Below the pieces are notes generated by a model. It searched no databases, was not told the origin of the DNA, and worked only from the letters and a program-made list of their open reading frames with translations. From positions 1 to 56,015 of the forward strand of contig MPUH01000414.1 of assembly GCA_001970955.1 (NCBI GenBank): DNA of 56,015 nucleotides, written 5' to 3'. The position numbers and the translations under genes are program-made. Source of the DNA: Stentor coeruleus. Lineage: Eukaryota > Ciliophora > Heterotrichea > Heterotrichida > Stentoridae. This document shows, piece after piece, positions 1 to 8,728 of the stretch. Numbering within the stretch: the stretch's first letter is position 1; each line of letters opens with the position of its first letter.

Positions 1-45
1 CTTTATTAGTGATGCTTAGTTTAATTACATATCAAAAATAAATAG

Positions 46-156
46 AATAATAATAAATCAATTGAGCCAGATATTCTTGAGTTTGTATATCATCTTCGAA
101 CTGAGCACCAAATTAATAATCCAGAGTTCCCATATTGCGCAGTGAAATATATTTAA
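46..156 (+). CDS. possible 3' exon of a gene running in from the left edge
   Basis: A 36-codon open stretch follows an in-frame TAG and ends in TAA at 154-156. Its residue mix is protein-like (acidic and aromatic, ending in a Tyr-Cys-Ala-Val-Lys-Tyr-Ile tail), so it may be the last exon of a gene whose body lies outside the window. I could not place a 15- or 16-nt intron that joins it to an upstream frame, and the opposite strand is also partly open here, so chance is a serious alternative. Bases 157-283 show nothing further. Confidence 0.2.
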   Translation, partial: NNNKSIEPDILEFVYHLRTEHQINNPEFPYCAVKYI

Positions 157-283
157 TAAACAGAATAATATATCATTAAAAAAAAAATTTAATAAAAAAT
201 ATTTAAAAATCACATAACTTTCATTAAGCTTCTATCAATATTTTCTATAAACGACACAAATTCCTAACTTATATAAAGACAAA

Positions 284-334
284 ACTATAATGCTCTAACA
301 ATCGTTGCNACTATAATGCTCTAACAATCGTTGC
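284..334. repeat. 25-bp duplication around an N gap
   Basis: Bases 284-308 and 310-334 are identical, with a single N at 309 between them. The left copy runs to the gap and the right copy starts at it. This is the pattern of two overlapping contig ends placed side by side instead of merged. The duplication covers the last codons and the stop of ELP4 but does not alter its reading frame. Confidence 0.9.
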
Positions 335-1117
335 CCCCAACGACTGCGCAACTGTAAAAACAGAATTTTCCTCAACATTGGCTGACTTTGGAGCTTTATA
401 TATAGAAATCTTCAAATTCTGCCCTCCACCAAAAATATTATTAAGTACAATAAGGTCTGAGTTCTGAAAAACAATATCCCTAAGTTTATCCTGCAACTTA
501 ACCACCGGAACCGTAATCATTAAAACTGCATTTTTTGACCTTAACAGCGTCTTAACCGCTTTAAAAAACTCAAAAATTTCTGAAAGTGAATTCTGTGGCC
601 AGTTATCAGAAAACACCGATCTTATCAACACCCTACTAATTGTATCTTCAGTTCTTTGATCATATCTAAATTTTAAATCATTTTTAACTTGTACCCATAA
701 TTTATGATAAAAATCTTCATCTGTACAATTTAATGTCCTTTGAATAAACCCTTGATAATCAGATTTTATAGTTCCCAAATCAATAACATAAGGTTCTTGA
801 ACTTTGCTATTTTTTGCAAATGTTTCATAGCGGACTGTGAAATCTGATTTTATACTTGTGTTACCTATTCTTCGTATATCAGGGATTTCAGAGTTTAAAT
901 CAGCTTCAGAATAACTCAGAAGAAGGTCATTACTTACTGCGCCTTCACCAAGAAAGGCTTTTACGAATGTTGGGACGACTTCATTTGAAGATTCTTCGAT
1001 AAGGAAAATGGTTCCTAGAGGAATACCTCCGTTGATTATTTGGTCGAAGGATGGGATGCCTGAACGGACTTTAGTGATTTTTGGTTGGGCGTTGTGTCGA
1101 CTATGCCTTCTTTTCAT
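311..1117 (-). CDS. ELP4: Elongator complex protein 4 (ELP4/PAXNEB)
   Basis: 268 residues from an ATG at 1117 to TAG. The N-terminal third carries the ELP4 hallmark: a Gly-Ile-Pro-Ser-Phe-Asp stretch, then a glycine-rich turn and a Gly-Thr-Ile-Phe-Leu-Ile-Glu-Glu strand, which is the RecA-like core without a usable Walker A lysine. A mid-protein segment with Asp-Leu-Gly and a C-terminal segment ending in a short Ala-Gln-Ser-Leu-Gly helix also fit the family. In other eukaryotes ELP4 joins ELP5 and ELP6 in a hexameric RecA-like ring that assists the Elongator catalytic subunits in modifying wobble uridines of tRNA; that role is assumed here. The protein is shorter than animal ELP4. It is divergently oriented to the casein kinase gene. 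The stop codon lies two bases from an assembly gap, but both copies of the flanking duplication give the same C-terminus. Confidence 0.85.
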   Translation of the reverse strand: MKRRHSRHNAQPKITKVRSGIPSFDQIINGGIPLGTIFLIEESSNEVVPTFVKAFLGEGAVSNDLLLSYSEADLNSEIPDIRRIGNTSIKSDFTVRYETFAKNSKVQEPYVIDLGTIKSDYQGFIQRTLNCTDEDFYHKLWVQVKNDLKFRYDQRTEDTISRVLIRSVFSDNWPQNSLSEIFEFFKAVKTLLRSKNAVLMITVPVVKLQDKLRDIVFQNSDLIVLNNIFGGGQNLKISIYKAPKSANVEENSVFTVAQSLGATIVRAL

Positions 1118-1564
1118 ATTTTATTGGATTTAATTTTAGATATGATGAATGCTAAATTGATTTAGTTTTAGGCTATGTGATTGGATTTAAGGCATAAGGC
1201 AATTGGAAGCATTATTTTTTAAGGCGTAGAAAAATATTTTTTTTAAAACTACTAACTAATATGATAGCATAAAAAGCAAATATTCACATTATATATCTCA
1301 TAAAACCTACACCTAATATTCCTAATTATCCATGTACAAAACATATAAAACAAAACCCTTTCTTCAAAACCTCCTCACCATCTCATCCCCAATCAAAATT
1401 TCAATAATTTCCACAATCATTTCAAATATGGACAANATCCATGAACAAAACATATAAAACAAAACCCTTTCTTCAAAACATCCTCACCATCTCATCCCCA
1501 ATCAAAATTTCAATAATTTCCACAATCATTTCAAATATGGACAAAGATAAATTAACCGTCAAAA
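1118..1564. promoter_or_regulatory. divergent intergenic region ELP4/CK1 with assembly gap
   Basis: No gene is visible. The region separates two divergently transcribed genes, so it must hold both start regions. About 109 bases are an assembly duplication (1328-1435 against 1437-1544), so the true spacer is probably near 340 bases. The half next to the kinase is rich in C and A on the + strand, typical of 5' flanks in this window. A short plus-strand frame through the duplication looks like chance. Confidence 0.5.
1328..1544. repeat. 108-bp near-identical duplication around an N gap
   Basis: Bases 1328-1435 and 1437-1544 align end to end with two mismatches (1335/1444 and 1371/1480). A single N sits at 1436. 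The overlap runs exactly from the right contig's first base to the left contig's last base. Unmerged contig ends are the simplest reading; the two mismatches suggest two alleles or paralogous macronuclear copies. Confidence 0.85.
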
Positions 1565-2530
1565 ATGGACTTACAAGTCGGCAACAAATACAGACTAGTA
1601 AAAAAAATCGGAAGTGGTTCATTCGGAATAATCTACTTAGCACATCACATTGAAAAAGCTGAAGAAGTAGCAGTAAAACTTGAAAAATCAGACTCAAAAT
1701 ATCCACAACTTGAACTAGAATACAGAGTTTATAGATTACTTCAAGGGGGAATAGGAATACCAAAGCTCATATCTTATAGTAAAGAATCAGGATATAATGT
1801 ACTTATAATTGAATTACTTGGACCATGTCTTGAAAAACTTTTTCAGTATTGTCGGCAAAGATTTACACTTAAAACTGTATTGATGATTGCAGACCAAATG
1901 ATTTCACGTGTTGAAAATATGCACTCAAAGAATTTAATTCATAGAGATATAAAACCTGATAATTTTATCATAGGCAATGATAAAAATTCTTCACAGGTTT
2001 TTATTATTGACTTTGGTTTGACCAAAAAATACTTTGACCAGAAAACTATGACGCATATCCCATATAGAGAAGGGAAAAGTTTGACAGGTACTGCCAGATA
2101 TGCTTCTATCAATACACATTTAGGTATCGAACAAAGCCGAAGAGATGATTTAGAAAGCCTTGGCTACGTTTTCATGTATTTTCTCCAAGGATCGCTACCA
2201 TGGCAAGGTCTTAACGGTGCAACAAAAAAAGAAAAGTACCAAAATATTCTTGACAAAAAAATCGAAACTACAGTTGAAGATCTATGCAAAAACTTCCCAA
2301 TCGAGTTCACAATTTATCTAAACTATTGTAAATCCATACGTTTTGAAGATAAACCTGACTATATCTACCTTAAACGTATATTCAAAGAATTACTTTCTAA
2401 ACAAGGATATCAATACGATTATATTTACGATTGGAACATTCTCCGACTTAAAAAGCAAAACATTCAAGAAGACAACAAAAGTAATCGTAGGATATCCCAA
2501 ACAAGAGGTTTACAAAGAAAAACCAAATAA
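1565..2530 (+). CDS. casein kinase 1 family protein kinase
   Basis: 321 residues, intronless, ATG at 1565. Kinase motifs appear in order: a glycine loop (Gly-Ser-Gly-Ser-Phe-Gly), the VAVK lysine, the catalytic loop HRDIKPDN, and DFG followed by Leu-Thr-Lys-Lys-Tyr. The CK1-specific features are Leu-Gly-Pro-x-Leu-Glu-x-Leu-Phe and a Ser-Ile-Asn triplet in place of the usual APE. An [10 protein letters not shown] segment and Leu-Pro-Trp-Gln-Gly-Leu also match the family. All catalytic residues are present, so an active Ser/Thr kinase is expected. The tail after the domain is short and basic, unlike the long tails of CK1 delta or epsilon. CK1 paralogues are numerous in ciliates, so the specific substrate cannot be told. 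The stop is 16 bases from the stop of the convergent RNF10 gene. Confidence 0.93.
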   Translation: MDLQVGNKYRLVKKIGSGSFGIIYLAHHIEKAEEVAVKLEKSDSKYPQLELEYRVYRLLQGGIGIPKLISYSKESGYNVLIIELLGPCLEKLFQYCRQRFTLKTVLMIADQMISRVENMHSKNLIHRDIKPDNFIIGNDKNSSQVFIIDFGLTKKYFDQKTMTHIPYREGKSLTGTARYASINTHLGIEQSRRDDLESLGYVFMYFLQGSLPWQGLNGATKKEKYQNILDKKIETTVEDLCKNFPIEFTIYLNYCKSIRFEDKPDYIYLKRIFKELLSKQGYQYDYIYDWNILRLKKQNIQEDNKSNRRISQTRGLQRKTK

Positions 2531-2546
2531 AATACTTTTATTAATA

Positions 2547-4097
2547 TTATGGATTACTCCTAGGTTTAATTAAGTCAAAAAGGGTAAGTTTTTTAGGACC
2601 AACTTCATCATCCTCTTTTTTCTCAAGCTCAGCTTGGACATTTCCTTTAGGTTTTTCCCTAGGTGGTCTTTTTAATACTTCAGAAAAATTACTCCAAATA
2701 CTTTTCGATTCAATTTTCACCTCTTCTTCAACAGGAGTTTGTTGCTTAATTTCAGGTTTAGAAGGTAAAGTCATTACTGGGGCAATAACAGGGTTTTCAA
2801 AATACGAATTCAACAAATTATTAGCTTCTTCCTCACCTTTTCGCCGCCTTGAAATCTGTGCTTGGATTTTATTTTCAATTCTTTTATATTTCTGTCTTGC
2901 TTTAGCTCTTTTAACAAGCTATATAAAAAATACTTCTTCTTTATAATATTCAAGTACAGAATTACTACATAATCCTCTCATATCAATTTCAACAAAATAA
3001 GCAATAGCGTTTTTTGCTAGATGAGCTAATTGTCTTAATATTTATTACCCATATCTTCTTTGATCTTGTTCTGTAACATAAACCCTTTCAATCTCAATAA
3101 TCTTTCTAGTAAGCACTGGGGGGAAAAGCTCGAAATCATTAAATTCCTTTTTTAACATACTCACATTTATAGGGTGAAGGAAATATGGTTGAGTATCTGA
3201 AAGCTGATAGAAATAATAAAATCCACATGAAAAAGGGTTGTTGACAAATTCAGTATTTTGTATAGTTTCTGAGTTATATTTATCAAGTAAATCTAAAGCT
3301 CGTTGAATTGAAGTTTTTTCAAAATCATCAGCTGAGGGCATAGCTGATAATAAATCTTGTTTATCTTTTATTAAATCTTGTTTAGCATTTGTGTATATAG
3401 AAATTTTATTAAAATACGATGATGGTGAGGCTGAAGATAAAAAACTATCATTTGTTGGTTCATTTTGGTCACTTTGACGGAAAATACTAATTGTGCCTTT
3501 TGGTCTTTTCATTAAAGAAAATTCAGCAACCATGTTTTCAGAAACGTTCTGATAAGTATGTAAAGATACTGGACGAAGGTCTACAGCTCGTAAGGAGTCG
3601 TTACAAACTGGGCATTTTTTTGTCCCTTGAGTTAGCCAGAGGTATCTGATAATACAAGGCCAGCAATAATAATGGCCGCATTTATTAGCCCGTGCTGTTA
3701 ATAAGGAATTTTCTAAGCATATTGGGCATTTTGATTCAGAATCAGCTAAAATATGAACTTTTTTTATTATATCCCAATCTAAAGGTTTGCTCGGGTCTGA
3801 ATGGTAGATATGATAATCTCCTGGGATTACTGAATAACGATAATAAGGACTGAGGGTTATATCAGATAACATTCTTTGTACTGGTTTTGAGATACGACTT
3901 GTTATTTGCTCTTTATGGTCAACTTTGAATCCTAAAAGACCTGATGCATTTGAATTGGCTTTTTTTTTCTGTTTGGATTTAGGTTGGTTAGGCTTTTTGT
4001 AACTGGGGTCTTGAGGGAAGTTATCGTATTGTTTTTTGCTGTAGGTGAATTTTTGTGGCACCACCTGCTGGCTTTTGGCAATAAGATCATCTTGCAT
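2547..4097 (-). CDS. RNF10: RING E3 ubiquitin ligase RNF10, two 15-nt introns
   Basis: About 506 residues after removing introns 3034-3048 and 2919-2933. The N-terminus is Lys-rich. A C3HC4 RING (C-x2-C, C-x-H-x2-C-x2-C, C-x2-C) sits at about residues 123-164, preceded by the Asp-Trp-Asp-Ile-Ile motif that RNF10 places before its RING. Downstream is the RNF10 segment Tyr-Phe-Tyr-Gln ... Phe-Leu-His-Pro-Ile-Asn-Val. Splicing both introns restores the RNF10 order: the Arg-Arg-Tyr block, then a Gln-Leu-Ala-His-Leu region, then the basic Lys-Arg-Ala-Lys-Ala-Arg-Gln helix. Known RNF10 ubiquitinates small-subunit ribosomal proteins in ribosome quality control; that function is transferred by family. 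Without splicing, the frame stops at 3045, which would truncate a conserved region. The gene is divergent to the coiled-coil gene 186 bases away and convergent to CK1. Confidence 0.9.
2919..2933 (-). other. 15-nt intron (RNF10 intron 2)
   Basis: The sense sequence is GTATTTTTTATATAG. Removal joins Glu-Glu to Leu-Val-Lys-Arg in phase 0 and continues the conserved basic helix of RNF10. If retained it adds an in-frame TAG. An A lies six bases before the intron end. Confidence 0.9.
3034..3048 (-). other. 15-nt intron (RNF10 intron 1)
   Basis: The sense sequence is GTAATAAATATTAAG. It interrupts a glycine codon (phase 2) and its removal restores Arg-Arg-Tyr-Gly-Gln-Leu-Ala-His-Leu, which matches the RNF10 C-terminal region. 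If retained it gives an immediate in-frame TAA. The acceptor is AAG rather than TAG. Confidence 0.88.
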
Positions 4098-4283
4098 TTT
4101 AAGATATTATTATTAAATATGAGAATAGGTTGGTAGGTGAGATGATTTGTTATTGGATTAGTTAAAAAAATATTTAAGTTATTGGGGGAAGGATATAGGA
4201 AATTTATGTTTCAACTATAGAGGCTATAAAATAATAAGTCATTACATTGAAAACAAAGCTCATGAAAATGTCTTATAATTATA

Positions 4284-5518
4284 ATGTCATCAAATATAAA
4301 GTCTCTTAAACACAGTAAATCCCAAGCCAACAGTCAAAGATCTCCAAACTTAAAACACCAAAAAGAAAGTTTATCTACCCTATCACATGAAATACTAAAC
4401 ATAAAATTAAGCCTTTGGGAAAACAAAGCAAACAAAGATTGGTTGGCTAAACACAACCCTAATAATCACATCAACTCAAGCTCAGAAGATACATTTTTCA
4501 AAGACTTATGGTGTAAATACGAAGCCTGCAAAGGCACAAAACTAGAAAAACTCTTTCTTGACTTAATCAAAGCTTATGAAAAATGTAATTCTCAATCCTC
4601 TTCATTATCCATCCTAAACAACGAAAAAGAATCACTTCTTCAAAGATATCAAAAAATAACCTCAGACCTTAGCCAAGAAACCAACCTAAAAAACCAAATC
4701 AAAAGTTTCCAACAATCCTTAGAAGATAAAGAAAAATCCATAAACGAATTAGAAAAAACTTTAAAAGCCATAAGACAAAACGTAAATGATACAAAAACTT
4801 TTTTAGATACATGCGAAGTTAAAAAATTATTAGAGACAAAAGTACAAATAATTAATGAAACTTATAAATGTATTGAGGATCAGAAAGTTATTATGATTGA
4901 GATAAATAAAATAGATCAGACTATTGAATTAGAGAAAAATGTTAGTATGATAACTCCAGAGATGACAAATAAGTTGATTAAAAAAAAAATTAGTGATGTT
5001 GAAAATAATATAGCTGATATGTTAAAGAAAATTAAAAATAAAGAAAAAATAAGAGAGAAACTTAGATTGAGTAATGAGAAAATAGAAAAGAAGAATATGA
5101 GGAATAGTGGGTCGATTATGTTTAAAACTTGTAGGAGCTTTTCGAATTTGTATACGCCGAATAGCAAATCTGAGGTTGGGAATAGTTTAAAGTTATCACC
5201 AAGTATTGGTTGTATAAAAAAGCTAGGGAATTTAGATGATTTTGATCCAAGGTCACCAGAAAGGGATAACGCTATTAAATNTTGGGATTAGGTTTTTTGG
5301 GTTGTGTAATTTTTATAGGGATTTTAAGGAATTTAGATGATTTTGATCCAAGGTCACCAGAAAGGGATAACGCTATTAAATTATTGAGTAAAGGTATCAC
5401 GAGTAAAAATTCTAAAAAAATCCAACTGGCTTTAAATCATTTTGGAAACGATCAGCAAAGCTTGGCTACCAGGTTAGTCCAGTTAAATCGTGGGGTTTTT
5501 AATACTAAGTTAATTTAA
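4284..5518 (+). CDS. coiled-coil protein, broken by an assembly gap
   Basis: I do not recognise this protein. The frame runs from ATG 4284 to the N at 5281 and resumes after it. Bridging base 5280 to 5382, through the 54-base overlap 5227-5280 / 5328-5381, gives a continuous 377-residue protein ending in TAA at 5518. Residues 1-40 are Ser/Lys/Gln-rich. About 100-280 is a Glu/Lys-rich coiled coil (long runs with Leu/Ile at heptad spacing). The C-terminal 90 residues are Ser/Asn-rich with a Ser-Pro-Glu-Arg motif. The ciliate setting suggests a cytoskeletal or basal-body scaffold, but that is a guess. Its 5' end is strongly C-rich (28 C, 9 G in the first 120 bases) and its 3' part G-rich (29 G, 8 C in 5041-5160). 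Confidence 0.75.
5227..5381. repeat. 54-bp duplication around an N gap, with an unmatched head
   Basis: Bases 5227-5280 are repeated at 5328-5381. The N is at 5281, and 5282-5327 (46 bases, G/T-rich) has no counterpart in the left contig. The overlap ends exactly at the left contig's last base. The 46-base head precedes the shared sequence where the left contig instead reads the normal gene. It may be a contig-end error or an alternative DNA form. Confidence 0.8.
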
Positions 5519-5759
5519 ACTAGCTCCATTAAAACTTTAAGTTCTAAATAAAGTATGTTTTACACACAAAAAAAAAGTCTCATGTTTATAAATGCTAAAA
5601 ACATAAACTAATTTTAATCACACATAACATAAAATTGTTTTTAAATCCAAATCCAATAAATACCATCTCTATATATTTCCCATCAATCATCCAAAGAATC
5701 ATAAATTTTTAACATAAACCAGATAAAAAAAAAAAACAACCTAGTAACTTGTATATAAA

Positions 5760-6596
5760 ATGGAGGCTTTTCAAGCAGAATACACGTCCTACGAAGATTT
5801 ACCTGCAGATCTTAAGGATATCCAAACTATCTCCATTAGAATAAACTCTGAGCAATGGGATGAAAATTTTGAATCCCTCACCGATCTTCGAAGTTTTTTG
5901 AAATATAACCCAACTGAGCTCATGATTATTTTAGAATCCTTACAACCAAGGATAATCCAATTAACAGGATCTTTAAGATCAGCTTTAGCTAAAAATGCTC
6001 TAATGTTTCTTACAGAACTCCTCTCAACGAAAAGAGAAAATCTTGATGTCCCTTTTCTTCTTCAGTCATTAGTAGCGAAATCAGCATTTGAAAAGGCTTT
6101 TATTAAAAATGAAGTTATTAATGCTATAGAAAATGCTTGTAAAAACTACCCAACTTTAGATAATTGTGAAGTACTTTTATCATATACTCTTAGTAAATCG
6201 GTAGGAGTTGCTAAAAATGCTTTGAAGTATTTAGAAGAAATGGCTGGGAAATTGGGTTTTGAGGAAAGGTTTTTAGTGATGATTAAACTAGCTGATGGGA
6301 AAAGGCAAGAACATACTGGAATTGCAAAGAAAGAAAGGTTTTTAGTGATGATTAAACTAGCTGATGGGAAAAGGCAAGAACATACTGGAATTGCAAAGAA
6401 AATCATGGCTGAGCTGGAGAAAAGCTGGCCTGAGTATGGACAAAGGGTAGAAGGGCTTAATGATAAAGGTAGAACTTGGGTAAATATACTCTCTACTCAG
6501 AATAAACAGCCAAAAGTTGCCCTTAGGGATATGATAAAAAACAAAAAAGCAGAAGCTACAGGCCAAAATGATTTGTTTAATCCACTTAATGAATAA
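5760..6596 (+). CDS. TOG/HEAT-domain microtubule-binding protein
   Basis: 278 residues from ATG 5760. The sequence is a run of amphipathic helices: a Trp-containing helix pair, then Leu-Thr-Gly-Ser-Leu-Arg-Ser-Ala-Leu-Ala-Lys-Asn-Ala, then Phe-Ile-Lys-Asn-Glu-Val, then a Gly-Val-Ala-Lys-Asn-Ala helix. This is the pattern of the CLASP-N/TOG fold seen in CLASP and in TOGARAM (crescerin) proteins. Single short TOG proteins are common in ciliates and usually act on axonemal or cortical microtubules; that role is inferred. A 23-residue block is present twice in tandem with identical DNA (6264-6332 and 6333-6401). A TOG fold would need only one copy, so the second may be an assembly error. The tail after residue 240 is basic and polar. 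The stop lies 15 bases from the stop of the convergent LRR gene. Confidence 0.75.
   Translation: MEAFQAEYTSYEDLPADLKDIQTISIRINSEQWDENFESLTDLRSFLKYNPTELMIILESLQPRIIQLTGSLRSALAKNALMFLTELLSTKRENLDVPFLLQSLVAKSAFEKAFIKNEVINAIENACKNYPTLDNCEVLLSYTLSKSVGVAKNALKYLEEMAGKLGFEERFLVMIKLADGKRQEHTGIAKKERFLVMIKLADGKRQEHTGIAKKIMAELEKSWPEYGQRVEGLNDKGRTWVNILSTQNKQPKVALRDMIKNKKAEATGQNDLFNPLNE
6264..6401 (+). repeat. perfect 69-bp in-frame tandem duplication
   Basis: Bases 6264-6332 and 6333-6401 are identical and adjacent, with no N. Each encodes the same 23 residues, so the frame is kept. It sits inside the TOG domain. Absence of any synonymous difference means it is either very recent or an assembly artefact like the N-joined duplications elsewhere in the window. 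Confidence 0.95.
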
Positions 6597-6611
6597 TTTA
6601 GTCAGGATTTA

Positions 6612-7775
6612 CTAAGCCTTTGTTTTCATTTGTGAATCTCTCATTTCTCCTCCTTGAGAAAATGTAGAAGTAAACCCTTTGAAGTTATTAAAAATAGCTT
6701 CAGCATTAAAATCTTTAAAACTCTCAGGCAAATACTTATCAGAATTCTTAACAAATCTCCTAAGTTCTAAAGGTGATTGAAACAGCGATGAGAAATCATC
6801 AGCACATGCTTGTAAATCTTCTATACTTTCTTCAGACCCATAAACAGTTTTGAGTTTCGAAAACAAAGCAAGTCGTGATCTTTCCATTTGATGCTCATGT
6901 TTTTCTCTAATCATTGTCAAACTTTGCGATAAAGCTGGGATTTCCATTTCCTGAAAGTCTTCTGGGAGTAATTTATTCTTAAAAATCTTCTGTATATCTT
7001 CTTGGTTATAAGTTTGAGCTAAAGTTAAAGCTAACTGAGCAACTTTAGGTAAATCTTCTTGTGGATATTTCGATTTAAGCTTTAAAGTTAGTTCTGAAAG
7101 TTCAGCTCTTCTATCAAGGTCCATCAAAATTTCTTCAACTTTTTCCCTAATCCTCTCAGGAAATGCATATTCGATTTTCTCTGGGAAAATCCTCCCGATA
7201 TTATGCACAAAAAGTTTTAACCCATTAGTATCAACATCTCTCATATTCTGAAAAATATTTAAAGTCAATTCCATAACTTTTCTTGGATCTTCCCCAACAT
7301 AAATATTTTCTCTTAGTCTTCTAAAAACTTCTTCTTTATAGTTTTTTCTATCAACTTTTCTTTGTAAGTATTTCCATACAGATGTTATTCCTTCAGAATA
7401 TTTTTCTTTAAGTTTTTCATTTAGCGGGCAATTGTCTAGTTTAATTTCTCTTAAACGATGAAGTAATGCTAGATCTCGAGGAAGTTCTATGATTTTTGTA
7501 TTTGATAAATCTAAAGATTCTAATGATTTACAATGAGATAGTTCTGTTGGTATTAGACGTAATGGGTTTACGTTAGCCCAAAATTGTTTAAGTTTGATTA
7601 GTTGGCCGATTGTTGAAGGGATAGTTTCGATGTTGTTATTACTGATGTCTAAACGGAGAAGGTTTGTGATATTGATAACTTTTTCAGGGATTTTGAAGAT
7701 GTTTAGAGAGGAAAGGGAGAGGTTTAAGGATTTTTGGGCAAGTTGTAGTTTTGTTGTTATTTGCTTGTCTGACAT
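6612..7775 (-). CDS. leucine-rich repeat protein
   Basis: 387 residues, ATG at 7775, TAG stop. About four leucine-rich repeats occupy residues 15-120, with the typical Leu-x-x-Leu-Asp-Ile/Leu-Ser-Asn-x-x-Ile pattern of the intracellular (SHOC2/plant-type) class, each about 23 residues long. The remaining 260 residues are helical and charged with no motif I recognise; segments such as Leu-Arg-Glu-Asn-Ile-Tyr and Tyr-Leu-Pro-Glu-Ser-Phe-Lys-Asp-Phe may form a helical bundle. There is no signal peptide or membrane segment, so it is probably a cytosolic scaffold. LRR proteins of this size are frequent among ciliary proteins, but nothing specific proves that here. The 5' end is strikingly skewed: + strand 7681-7740 has 21 G and 2 C, so the sense strand is C-rich. 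Confidence 0.8.
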   Translation of the reverse strand: MSDKQITTKLQLAQKSLNLSLSSLNIFKIPEKVINITNLLRLDISNNNIETIPSTIGQLIKLKQFWANVNPLRLIPTELSHCKSLESLDLSNTKIIELPRDLALLHRLREIKLDNCPLNEKLKEKYSEGITSVWKYLQRKVDRKNYKEEVFRRLRENIYVGEDPRKVMELTLNIFQNMRDVDTNGLKLFVHNIGRIFPEKIEYAFPERIREKVEEILMDLDRRAELSELTLKLKSKYPQEDLPKVAQLALTLAQTYNQEDIQKIFKNKLLPEDFQEMEIPALSQSLTMIREKHEHQMERSRLALFSKLKTVYGSEESIEDLQACADDFSSLFQSPLELRRFVKNSDKYLPESFKDFNAEAIFNNFKGFTSTFSQGGEMRDSQMKTKA

Positions 7776-8034
7776 TTATTAGAAGGACATAAGTTTTTTT
7801 GGATTGATTTTGGAGGATTTTGATAGAAAAGTGAGAAGTTAAGATGAAGGAATAGGAATTTTTTGTGATATTTTTTTGTGGGAATATGGATTTTATAATG
7901 AAAATATTTTGAAGTGATATTTTTTAGCGTATTTTTGGTATTTTATAAAGGATGGAGGGTGATTATTTGGAAATTATGGAGATGTGGAAAATTAGGAAGT
8001 TATGAGTTTTGAGATTTAGATTGTATAATAATGT

Positions 8035-8510
8035 CTAAGGGCATGAACTCAGAAGAATTATTATCAGTTTTTTGTGGTTTTTAGGCCTAAACCACTTTTC
8101 AATTTCACAAATCTCCGAATATAGTTTTTTTTTTTTATTCTTAGGATTAATACTAGGGAGGTTGAAACTTATAACCTTTGGTGAGGAATTAGCTTGTTTA
8201 CTTCCTTAGCACTTGAGAGTTTTTCAATTTTCCTTCAGTCTCTTTAGTTTTATTCCCTATTTCCACAATACTATCCTCATACAACAACACCATTGATCCA
8301 GGCTTTACTTGGACAATTTTATTATCCTTGAGATTTTTTGCTTGTTAGAGAGAGACCTTTACTAATTAAGTTCAACTTTTTAGTTTTAGGGAGACAGTTT
8401 TGGTTGTGTCTTTTTTCTTAGGATCTTTATCATAAGTTTTTCTTTTATATCTTGATTTTGATCTTTATTTTCGCTACTTTTCTCATTATCTTCTACTCCT
8501 TCCTCACTCT
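8035..8510 (-). pseudogene. gene relic with several frameshifts
   Basis: Within the 950-base spacer before the KATNIP-like gene, the minus strand holds consecutive protein-like stretches that change frame several times. One is an acidic Glu/Asn/Asp-rich piece near 8510-8400, followed in another frame by a Lys/Thr-rich piece. Then comes a 39-residue piece around 8345-8225 containing Val-Lys-Pro-Gly-Ser-Met-Val-Leu-Leu-Tyr-Glu-Asp. Then two further pieces run to a TAG at 8035-8037. No piece starts with a convincing ATG. The simplest reading is a decayed gene. A working gene with several mini-introns is possible, since 15- and 16-nt introns would look similar, but I could not build a single consistent frame. 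The family is not recognised. The rest of 7776-8728 shows nothing. Confidence 0.35.
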
Positions 8511-8728
8511 ATACCAAAATTATTGTCTATTAAATAAACAACCTCAAAATTTTCTATCAAGCACCACAGAAATATTTTTTATAATAAAATCATATCCTCA
8601 TCAATAATCATAATCTTGCATAGCATATCAAAACTAACTTACCAACAATAAAAATATCACATAACCCATAAAACATAATCCAAATATATATTATCATAAT
8701 CAAGGCAATTTGAATTATATATAATAAT

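Noticed and set aside
1441..1653. plus-strand ORF across the assembly duplication
   Set aside because: It overlaps the conserved kinase start in another frame and its N-terminal part is the unmerged contig overlap.
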